From Porphyridium purpureum (lineage: Eukaryota > Rhodophyta > Bangiophyceae > Porphyridiales > Porphyridiaceae), in contig VRMN01000017.1 in the NCBI GenBank assembly GCA_008690995.1, forward strand, positions 204,813 to 268,812: a DNA stretch of 64,000 nucleotides. Direction: 5' to 3'. The notes under the pieces are model-generated. The model made no database searches and was not told where the DNA came from. It saw nothing but the letters and a program-made list of their open reading frames with translations. Position 1 is the stretch's first letter, and every line of letters begins with the position of its first letter. The translations under genes and the position numbers were made by a program. Below, piece after piece: positions 57,221-64,000 of the stretch.

Positions 57221-57511
57221 GCCGCCGTGCGGCCCGAGCTAAACAAAAAGTAAAGGAGGTATCGAAGTGCGAGGAGAGGTTGGTGTGCCGTTGGTGTCGG
57301 GGTTCGATCCGGGCGGGTGCCTGTAGGTGAGAGAGAGGGGTTGTAGTGGCTGCGGGTGTAGTACACAGCATAATTCTAGAATTAGCGTTGCCCCATTCTT
57401 GAGTAATTTCTTGTGGGAGCGCGCGGGCCGGTCTGGTTGGTGGTCGGGTGGCCCGGAACCAGGGCGACGTGGGGGAGAGGTGCCAGGTCGGGTGGCTCTG
57501 GTGTCTCGTTT
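57221..57511. other. Unassigned segment left of the chromovirus
   Basis: About 290 bp. Near its right end GTCGGGTGGC occurs twice (about 57444 and 57487), and a near-match also follows the right LTR of the chromovirus (about 63746). This suggests that the left and right flanks were once continuous before the chromovirus inserted. Confidence 0.45.
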
Positions 57512-57803
57512 TGTCACAAACGGAGCTTCTTTTCTTTACTTCTTCTTCTCTCCTCCTCTACCTCCTCTCTTCTTTCTAGCCTTTTTTCTTCGTTCGGCTG
57601 CCGCTCGCTCTGTTTTATACCCGCCTTCCGGCGCCGCAACGGCTTGCCCGGCGGGTTCAGCCCTCGGAATAACCCAATCCCGCGGCCCTCAACATAACTC
57701 AGCTGTACCACACGGTACACCCACAGCTGTACTTTCAGTACACTTAGGGACTGTACCTCTGCGTACTCGCTGTACTGAGACCTGCATCAGGTCGCTCGCG
57801 ACA
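57512..57803 (-). repeat. 3' LTR of the chromovirus
   Basis: 292 bp. On the minus strand a TATA box GGGTATAAAACAG lies at about 57610-57622. The GTAC palindrome occurs seven times within about 80 bp (57699-57776). Confidence 0.95.
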
Positions 57804-58327
57804 TCCCACACTTCCCGCTTATCCACAGCGACCATTGCGATAGCGTGTTCTAAGCCCACGCGCCGCATGCATAGCAGCCGTTCCCGTGCCGCTCAACAGG
57901 TTCAAGCACAATGAGCTGAGATCGAGCGGACGAAGTACAGTGTAAGCTGACAGGGTACAGTGCCAGCAACAGGGCCAAAAAAATAAGGTGGCCGGTGCCG
58001 CTCACAAGTGACGCCCACTGACAAGACCCCGTACAGGCTGCCATCCCCCTCCCCCGCTAACCTTAAAGGAAAGGTGCGCTGTTACGGCTCTGCCCAATGT
58101 CACCCCGGGGAATTACCCTAGCCACGGATCCCCAGCATTTCACAGGGGCAGTTTTCTCTAATCAGGGAGTGTCTAAGATCCTCTTCAATTCTCGTTTGCC
58201 AAACTGCCGAAATTTAGAGTATATACACCCCCAAATATGGACTCAGGTACAGTATTACTGTACTTCACTGTACACAGACTGTACTTCATTTTGTTCTTTA
58301 TCATTCGTTCTACCGTCTTGCTGCGGG

Positions 58328-58451
58328 CACGGCTCCTTCTTTACCGTCCAGCCATGGACACAGCTCCTTCTTTAATGTCCAGCAACGGACACAGCTCCTT
58401 CTTTATCGTCCAGCAACGGACCCAGCTCCTTCTTTACCGTCCAGCCACGGA
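58328..58451. repeat. Four tandem copies of a 31-bp unit in the chromovirus 3' region
   Basis: Four imperfect 31-bp copies (CACAGCTCCTTCTTTA plus about 15 more bases) followed by a partial fifth, between the pol stop codon and the 3' LTR. On the element's strand the unit contains TAAAGAAGGAGCTGTG. Confidence 0.9.
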
Positions 58452-58513
58452 CACTCCATCTTTATTCGAACATTTTTTTTTTGAGAGCAGCGACGGCCGA
58501 TAGCCACCCAGCG

Positions 58514-61500
58514 TCAAACACCTTCTGCCATGTCTCGGTACGCGGCTACCAGCATGGGCGGGAGCGTCTTCTCAGCCTCCCATGTGTCGCCTCGCTTCCC
58601 CATACCCCGCCATCTCACCTTGTACTCGCGGCCTCCACCCGCAGCCCGATCTTCCACAATTGCCTCCACCACCCAACTTGCATCTCCTCCAACGAACACG
58701 TTCGTGCCGGCCATGTCTACCACGTCCGGGTCTGCCTTGTGCAAGCGGTTCACATGCACGAGCTGGCCATGGAGCTCTGCGTCATCTCGGCCGTTTGCGC
58801 TGACCACGACTGCGTGAACCCCGTTCCGCTTTGTGATGCGGAAAGGTCCGAGCCACGGCTTTGTCAGCTTGCGACCCTGCCTCGTACTTGGGCACCACAC
58901 GTATACGATGTCGCCTTCGGCAAACGTTTCCTTGTTCCGATGAATGTTTCTGTCATAGTACCTTGCAAACCTCTCGGCGTTCTCCGACATCTTATTCCCG
59001 GCGAGCCGATAGGCGCGCGCCAGCTGTGCGGAGATATCTTGCGGTTGCTGGCCCCCTTCAACCGCTCGCGGTCCGGCCATGCTTGCCCAGTCCTTGGCTG
59101 GCGACCCAAACATCATTTCGTACGGCGAGAAGCCGGTGGCTGCGTGGCGCGACGTGTTGTACGCGTAGGTTACAACGGACAGCCACCTATCCCAGTCGCG
59201 CGAGCTTGCACTGACGTACGCCGACAGCATCTTGCACAGGGTCGCATTGAAGCGCTCCACCCTTCCGTTCGTCTGCGGGTGGTAGGCTGTCGTCATGAGC
59301 CTCCGGATTCCGAGTCTGGCGCAAAGCGACGTGATCACCTCACCGACAAAGTTTGAGCCCCGGTCGGACAAGATGGACTCCGGCGGGCCAAAGACAGTCA
59401 ACCACGTCTGCAGGAAACTCCGCGCCACGGTCTCTGCCTTCTCGTCCGGGAGCGCCACGGCAACCGCCCATCGCGTCCAAGCATCCATCATGACGAGCAC
59501 CTTGATATTTCCCGTTCGCGTCTCCGGACTGATGGTGAGGATGTCCATGCCTACAATTTCAAAGCGTCTGGACGCCGAGTACTGCACCATCGCCGCGTTC
59601 CGGCGGGGTGGTGGTGCCTTGCGCGCTATGCACTCGTGGCAGCACCGAACGAACTTCCGAACGTCTTCTGTCCACCCGGGCCACCACCACTGCGCGTCGG
59701 CTATCCTCGCCGCCGTCCTCGCCGTCCCCATGTGAGCCGACAGCGGGGCTCCGTGATAGACATTCAGAACTGCCGACACAAGGGCGTCAGGGACCACCCG
59801 CCTGGGCATGTCTTTCAGCAACGCAAACACAATCCCGTCTTCGTCCACGATATACTCAGGGAAGGAGTACTTTGACGCGGGGCCTGATAGGTTCTTGAGC
59901 TCAGCGCAGATCTGCTCGTCCTCTGCGTACGCTGCTCTGAGCTCGTCGTCCGTGGGCACAGCGTATAGCGCCCCACTGTCTTGCGTGTCCCGTACCTCCC
60001 GGACCTCTTCTTCCGTGCCAGTGTCCAGAGGAGTACGCGATAGCGCATCGGCCACGATATTCGCTGCGCCTGGCTTGTGCTTCACGTCAAACTCGAAATC
60101 TTGCACGCGCATGATCCACCTTGCCGTCCGACCCCGTGGCTCTTTCTGGCGAAGCAGCCACAGCAGCGCCGAGTGATCCGTCACGAGAATGAACTTCTTG
60201 CCGAACAGATAGTGCCTGAACTTTTCCATGGATAGTATGGCACCCAAGCACTCTTGCTCCGTGACGCTGTAGTTCAGCTCTGCGCCTCGGAATGCCCTTG
60301 AGTAAAAGGCCACCGGGCGCCGCTGGTCCCCTTGAAGCAAGACCGCGCCAATGCCCACCTGGCTCGCGTCGACTTCAAGAACCATCTCGGCGGCCGGATT
60401 GAATGCAACCAGGACTGCGCTACCGTCGTCCATCGGATCACCTAGCGCATGGCGTAGGTCTATGAACGCGGCGCGCTGGTCGTCCCCGAATCTGCTCGCC
60501 CACTCTGCGCCACCAGCCGTCTTCCGGTGGAAGCCACCTTTCTTGTCCGTCAATCCGAGCCCAGTCAGCGCCCGCCTCAGCGGGAGGGCGCGCTCCTCGA
60601 AGTTCGGTATGAAGTTACGAAACCAGCCGACCAGTCCCAGGAACCGCTGCAGGTCCTTCGCTTCTTCTGGCTCTGGCCACTCCAGGATTGCCCGCGTCTT
60701 ATCTACCCCAGGCCGCAAACCTTGCGGGCCAATGCGATGGCCCAGAAACTGTACTTCTGCCAGAGCAATCTTGCACTTGCGGGCCGACAGTGTAAGCCCC
60801 GACGCCGCGAACCTTCGCAAGATCTGACGAAGTCCTTCCACATGTTCCTCGAAGGTCTCATGTCCCACTGTCAGATCGTCAATGTAGATCTGCGCGTGTG
60901 CATGGCGCATAGGGCCCAAAATCCGGTTGTTGAGTCGCTGGAAAGTTGGCGGACTATTGCAGCAGCCCTGCGGCAGACGCGTGTATTCAAATAGCCCCTC
61001 ACGTGTGATCATGGCAGTCAAATGCATGCTTTCTGGCGCAAGGGGCACCTGGAAAAACCCGTCCTTGAGATCGAGAGCGCTCTTCCATCGGCGCCTCGAA
61101 AGCCAGTCGAGCATCTCCCCAACGTCTGGGATTGGGTACCTGTCCTTGATTGTGATTGCATTGAGCGGGCGAAAGTCGGTAGTCATCCGATACGATCCAT
61201 CTGGTTTCCGGATCAGTACGTTGGCTGCTGCACACTCCGACGTGCTCGGCTGCAGCACTCCCTTAGCGACAAGGGCTTCGACCAGGCTGCGCTCGGCCTC
61301 GTTCTCGGCCTCTGAGCGCCTGCGCACTTTGGCCACCAGAGGGCGCTGGCCCGGTTCGACAGTGATGGTGTGTTCCACCAGGTCCGTCAATCCCATGGAC
61401 GGCCTGAACAGCACCCACGCCTCAGCTAGGACGTCGCCGACTCGTTTGCGCTGCTCGGGCTCGAGATGCCCAAGCTCGATGGCCGCGGCGTTGCGCAGGG

Positions 61501-62266
61501 CTTCCTCTTTCTCGGCCGCGTGCTTCTGCTCCAGCTGGGCGATTCGACGATCAATCTCGCCCGGTTCTTCAAGATGACCGATGTGTTCTGGGCCCGGCAG
61601 ACCACTCACTTGCTCGAACGGTAGAGAACCTCCACGCTTGAAGAACACAGCTTGACCTGGCAGCACGGCCGCGACTTCTCGAACCTGGAAGTCCCAGCCG
61701 ATCAAGAGATCTGTCTTGAGGTGTTCCGCCACTCGGACCGTCTCGCACGGAAAAACGAAAGACCCGAGATGCAGATCCAGAAACCCAACGCTGACTCTGC
61801 CCAAGGAGGCGCCGTCCGGCCCTCGCGCTCCCCAACTTGACGGCTGCGTTTTCAAGCCGAGCCGGTCAGCCACGCTCGGGCTCACCCATGTTGAGTTTGC
61901 GCCCGTGTCCAGAACTGCCAGTGCAACCACTGCCTGGCCACATGCGGTGAGCTTCACCCGCAACGTCGGACTGTTGTCCGCACGCACGGCTAGCTCCGAG
62001 TCGCCGTCTTGTTCCTTGGCGTACGCCGCGCCTTGCAACTCTGCCTCACCTGAGGCATCGCCCGGCTCCCACCATTCCATGCAGGGGGCAGCTACTGCTT
62101 GCTGCCCCACTGCCCGTTTTTTGGTCCGTGGCTCAAGCCACCGTCCGAATACGGCGCGCGTGGTGCTCCACCTTGGCCCGCGGGGCGATGCACTCCCCCA
62201 TCGGCCCTTGGCCATCCATTGCGGCAATCCCTCTTCAAGTGTCCAAGTTCGCCGCACTGCCAGCAC
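58514..62266 (-). CDS. Chromovirus pol: protease, RT, RNase H, integrase, chromodomain
   Basis: 1250 open codons in the -1 frame relative to gag; translation probably enters by frameshift at 62116-62122, so the first about 48 codons are not normally used (the frame has no ATG at its start). Protease: VLDTGANSTWVSP. RT: TDFRPLNAITIKDRYPIPDV, ALDLKDGFFQVPL, LPQGCCNSPPTFQ, IYIDDLTVG. RNase H: EVDASQVGIGAVLLQ, TEQECLGAI, TDHSALLWLL. Integrase: HHCC finger (YHGAPLSAHMG..CCHEC), DDE with GMDILTIS, LSDRGSNFVG and HPQTNGRVERFN. The C-terminus is a chromodomain (WVVEAIVEDR, EYKVRWRGMG, DTWEAEKTLPP), which defines chromoviruses and directs integration to modified histone tails. The order RT before integrase is Ty3/gypsy. 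Confidence 0.94.
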   Translation of the reverse strand: MLAVRRTWTLEEGLPQWMAKGRWGSASPRGPRWSTTRAVFGRWLEPRTKKRAVGQQAVAAPCMEWWEPGDASGEAELQGAAYAKEQDGDSELAVRADNSPTLRVKLTACGQAVVALAVLDTGANSTWVSPSVADRLGLKTQPSSWGARGPDGASLGRVSVGFLDLHLGSFVFPCETVRVAEHLKTDLLIGWDFQVREVAAVLPGQAVFFKRGGSLPFEQVSGLPGPEHIGHLEEPGEIDRRIAQLEQKHAAEKEEALRNAAAIELGHLEPEQRKRVGDVLAEAWVLFRPSMGLTDLVEHTITVEPGQRPLVAKVRRRSEAENEAERSLVEALVAKGVLQPSTSECAAANVLIRKPDGSYRMTTDFRPLNAITIKDRYPIPDVGEMLDWLSRRRWKSALDLKDGFFQVPLAPESMHLTAMITREGLFEYTRLPQGCCNSPPTFQRLNNRILGPMRHAHAQIYIDDLTVGHETFEEHVEGLRQILRRFAASGLTLSARKCKIALAEVQFLGHRIGPQGLRPGVDKTRAILEWPEPEEAKDLQRFLGLVGWFRNFIPNFEERALPLRRALTGLGLTDKKGGFHRKTAGGAEWASRFGDDQRAAFIDLRHALGDPMDDGSAVLVAFNPAAEMVLEVDASQVGIGAVLLQGDQRRPVAFYSRAFRGAELNYSVTEQECLGAILSMEKFRHYLFGKKFILVTDHSALLWLLRQKEPRGRTARWIMRVQDFEFDVKHKPGAANIVADALSRTPLDTGTEEEVREVRDTQDSGALYAVPTDDELRAAYAEDEQICAELKNLSGPASKYSFPEYIVDEDGIVFALLKDMPRRVVPDALVSAVLNVYHGAPLSAHMGTARTAARIADAQWWWPGWTEDVRKFVRCCHECIARKAPPPRRNAAMVQYSASRRFEIVGMDILTISPETRTGNIKVLVMMDAWTRWAVAVALPDEKAETVARSFLQTWLTVFGPPESILSDRGSNFVGEVITSLCARLGIRRLMTTAYHPQTNGRVERFNATLCKMLSAYVSASSRDWDRWLSVVTYAYNTSRHAATGFSPYEMMFGSPAKDWASMAGPRAVEGGQQPQDISAQLARAYRLAGNKMSENAERFARYYDRNIHRNKETFAEGDIVYVWCPSTRQGRKLTKPWLGPFRITKRNGVHAVVVSANGRDDAELHGQLVHVNRLHKADPDVVDMAGTNVFVGGDASWVVEAIVEDRAAGGGREYKVRWRGMGKRGDTWEAEKTLPPMLVAAYRDMAEGV

Positions 62267-63390
62267 TGCGGCTGTCCGGGCAGAGCAGTCGGAAGGGCTT
62301 GGCGCTTGGCCTGTGGCCCAAAGCTCTCAACCTGGTATACATCCTCTGCGTACAGGCCGTAGTCACGACCGCGCTTCTGGATCGTCGTGCCCGGGACCTC
62401 GCCTATGCGGCCCACTCTCTCGCGGCCAAGCGGGCGTTGCTGGCCAAACGGAGGAAGCGAGCGACTCGGTAGACCCTTCAAACCATCTTCACCGACGTGG
62501 TCTACCAGAGCTGAGCGCAGCTTGGTGAACGAGACGCTCACGCCGATCATGCGGACCGTGTTCTTCAAGAACGCGGAGTCCATGGCTTCGATCAACACGT
62601 CCTTCTTGTCCTCGTCGTCCATCTTGAGCCCGTCAGCCTTGGTCTCCAGGTCGTTCAGAAAGACACTCAAGCTGGCTTTCCCCGGTTGGAACTTCATGCG
62701 GCGGAGCTCGGCTTTCAAAGCCTGGCGGTGCTCGACATTGAAAAACATGGACTCCAGTGCCTTCCACACACGGTTCGCTGCGCCGGGCCCTGCCGCATCG
62801 ACATCTTTGATCACGGCTTGGTACCTTGACACCGCGGGCCCACCAAAGCAAGCGCTGATGTGCTCCGCGACATTGTCCCTTGCGAGGCCAAGTGTGTCCG
62901 CGTGCGACTCCCAGCAGGTCCGCGACGCGAAGAAATGAGCGTCACCTGGGGCCTTGATAAGAACTTGAGCACTGCGGACCGCCTCGCGAAAGGTTGCTGC
63001 GAGCTTCAACTGCTCCTCCCAGAACGACCGATCCGTGGTACGGCCCGAGGTCTGCGCCGAGTTGCGGCTGTGCGCCTGGGCCTCCAGTTCAGCAACGCGA
63101 GCGCGAAGGGCCATCACTTCGGCTCCGCCCGGTGCAGCTAGGTCTCCAACCGGGACAACGGACTCTGCGTCGGCTGCGGCTTCCAGGTGACCTGGCGTCC
63201 CCTGCTCATTGTCGACAGCTTCACCCTGGTGCTCCACGACAGGCCCGTCTTCTGGCGCTGGGCCCCCGGCACGAGCGGCCCCTGCTTCGATGATCGCGGA
63301 TCCGCTGCGTGGCTCCCCAAGTCCTGCCACAACTGCTGCCTCGCGAGGCCCACCTGCCTCTCCAACTCCTGCCCCACGCCCACGCGCCAT
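62092..63390 (-). CDS. Chromovirus gag
   Basis: 432 residues from the ATG at 63390; a longer frame begins only with GTG. A Gly/Ala-rich N-terminus with a coiled-coil (MALRARVAELEAQAHS) is followed by a capsid-like retrotransposon-gag domain (VWKALESMFFNVEHRQALKA, LSVFLNDLETKADGLKMD). One CCHC knuckle (CWQCGELGHLKRDC) sits near the C-terminus. Just before the stop the codons CCA AAA AAC contain the heptamer A AAA AAC in phase. Confidence 0.92.
   Translation of the reverse strand: MARGRGAGVGEAGGPREAAVVAGLGEPRSGSAIIEAGAARAGGPAPEDGPVVEHQGEAVDNEQGTPGHLEAAADAESVVPVGDLAAPGGAEVMALRARVAELEAQAHSRNSAQTSGRTTDRSFWEEQLKLAATFREAVRSAQVLIKAPGDAHFFASRTCWESHADTLGLARDNVAEHISACFGGPAVSRYQAVIKDVDAAGPGAANRVWKALESMFFNVEHRQALKAELRRMKFQPGKASLSVFLNDLETKADGLKMDDEDKKDVLIEAMDSAFLKNTVRMIGVSVSFTKLRSALVDHVGEDGLKGLPSRSLPPFGQQRPLGRERVGRIGEVPGTTIQKRGRDYGLYAEDVYQVESFGPQAKRQALPTALPGQPQCWQCGELGHLKRDCRNGWPRADGGVHRPAGQGGAPRAPYSDGGLSHGPKNGQWGSKQ
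62116..62122 (-). promoter_or_regulatory. -1 ribosomal frameshift slippery heptamer (A AAA AAC)
   Basis: Minus-strand AAAAAAC, in the gag zero frame as A AAA AAC, 24 nt upstream of the gag stop. A -1 slip moves the ribosome exactly into the pol frame. This is the best-known retroviral slippery sequence type; a GC-rich downstream stretch could form the stimulatory structure. Confidence 0.85.
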
Positions 63391-63447
63391 CCTATCCCAC
63401 TCCCAACCCCACACTTCCTCGCTCCCACACGACCAATTTGCAAATTA

Positions 63448-63739
63448 TGTCACAAACGGAGCTTCTTTTCTTTACTTCTTCTTCTCTCCTCCTCTACCTC
63501 CTCTCTTCTTCCTAGCCTTTTTTCTTCGTTCGGCTGCCGCTCGCTCTGTTTTATACCCGCCTTCCGGCGCCGCAACGGCTTGCCCGGCGGGTTCAGCCCT
63601 CGGAATAACCCAATCCCGCGGCCCTCAACATAACTCAGCTGTACCACACGGTACACCCACAGCTGTACTTTCAGTACACTTAGGGACTGTACCTCTGCGT
63701 ACTCGCTGTACTGAGACCTGCATCAGGTCGCTCGCGACA
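63448..63739 (-). repeat. 5' LTR of the chromovirus
   Basis: 292 bp, matching the 3' LTR throughout except one T/C in the pyrimidine-rich part. It has the same TATA box (minus strand, about 63546-63558) and GTAC cluster, and would be the promoter of the element. Confidence 0.95.
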
Positions 63740-63871
63740 GTTGAAGTCGGGTGGCTTTGAAAAGATAGTTCTGTTTGGTTTTTTGAACTTGTGTGGGAAG
63801 CCGGGTGGCTTCAGCACACGCATTGCACACTTTTGCGTTTGATTTCTAGGGACTGACTGATTATCTGATTT

Positions 63872-64000
63872 ATGTCCGGACGCCTGTCGGATATCTTGGG
63901 GGAAATGGCCGGGCGTCCAACTGTAGCGAGCGTCACGGCTGATGTGGCGGCACTCCAGGGACGTGTAGAGCTGATCGCATCCGGCCAGGAGCAGCTGCGC
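63872..64000 (+). CDS. Start of a further reading frame, probably gag of another retroelement (partial)
   Basis: Open from an ATG at 63872 to the window end (43 codons): MSGRLSDILGEMAGRP and then a heptad-like VADVAALQGRVELIASGQEQ. An N-terminal short coiled-coil resembles the gag proteins of the other elements here. It lies about 130 bp downstream of the chromovirus, on the opposite strand. With only 43 residues the identity is a guess. Confidence 0.35.
   Translation, partial: MSGRLSDILGEMAGRPTVASVTADVAALQGRVELIASGQEQLR

Larger units (their letters stand above)
57512..63739 (-). mobile_element. Full-length Ty3/gypsy chromovirus
   Basis: 6.2-kb minus-strand element with two 292-bp LTRs starting TGTC and ending GACA. 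Gag and pol overlap in different frames joined by a canonical slippery heptamer. A purine-rich tract (minus strand AAGCGGGAAGTGTGGGA, 57804-57820) precedes the 3' LTR. A candidate primer-binding site (minus strand TGGTCGTGTGGG) lies a dozen bases inside the 5' LTR. Only three bases (GTT) match at the two outer junctions, so a target-site duplication is not clear. The two LTRs differ by a single T/C in my reading, which implies a very recent insertion, and all frames are intact, so it may be active. Confidence 0.93.

Noticed and set aside
57297-57320. GGTTCGATCC, a T-loop-like string
   Set aside because: The flanks do not form a 5-bp T-stem and no anticodon arm is upstream.

Overview
The window is nuclear DNA of a compact, almost intron-free, moderately GC-rich eukaryote. 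Every recognisable host gene is one uninterrupted ATG-to-stop reading frame, including a 6.5-kb acetyl-CoA carboxylase gene. The content (multifunctional ACC, mitochondrial small Tim protein, GT13 N-glycan transferase, a possible plastid ribulose-phosphate epimerase, LTR retrotransposons) fits a unicellular alga. A Porphyridium-like red alga is my best guess, but this is an inference from gene content and intron poverty, not from a marker gene.

Layout. 0-6 kb: a tandem family of proteins with a family-specific N-terminal domain and three C-terminal C2H2 fingers. Two copies are intact (1371-2771 and 3018-4586), flanked by decayed copies at about 1-690, 780-1280 and 4860-5870, with a possible further relic near 13 kb. 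6.8-11.6 kb: a GDA1/CD39 apyrase, a Tim9-like chaperone, ribulose-phosphate 3-epimerase and a two-finger C2H2 protein. 11.6-14.5 kb: simple repeats and hairpins without a convincing gene. 14.5-20.8 kb: a divergent pair, an ankyrin plus GH20-like fusion and an acidic coiled-coil protein that may be an ATRIP relative. 23.4-34 kb: a DENN-domain protein, a protein with three SAM-like repeats, a GT13 glycosyltransferase and a type I membrane protein. 34.6-40.6 kb: a full-length Ty1/copia element with LTRs, PBS and PPT. 41-50.4 kb: an ApbE plus flavin-reductase-like fusion with a lipidation-type N-terminus, convergent with multifunctional ACC. 51.4-64 kb: nested retroelements. A copia gag-pol runs into the LTR of a Ty3/gypsy fragment; beyond it is a full-length Ty3/gypsy chromovirus bounded by two 292-bp LTRs; the window ends in the start of another, probably gag-like, reading frame.

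The host genes are mostly unrelated housekeeping and signalling genes, as expected for a eukaryotic chromosome. ACC, the epimerase and GT13 belong to lipid synthesis, pentose-phosphate/Calvin metabolism and Golgi N-glycan processing. The most unusual material is in the transposons. Both copia elements carry a Myb/SANT-like module between integrase and reverse transcriptase and share an unusually compact integrase zinc finger. The chromovirus has a textbook -1 frameshift heptamer at the end of gag. The zinc-finger family with its apparently undescribed N-terminal domain is the main host novelty.
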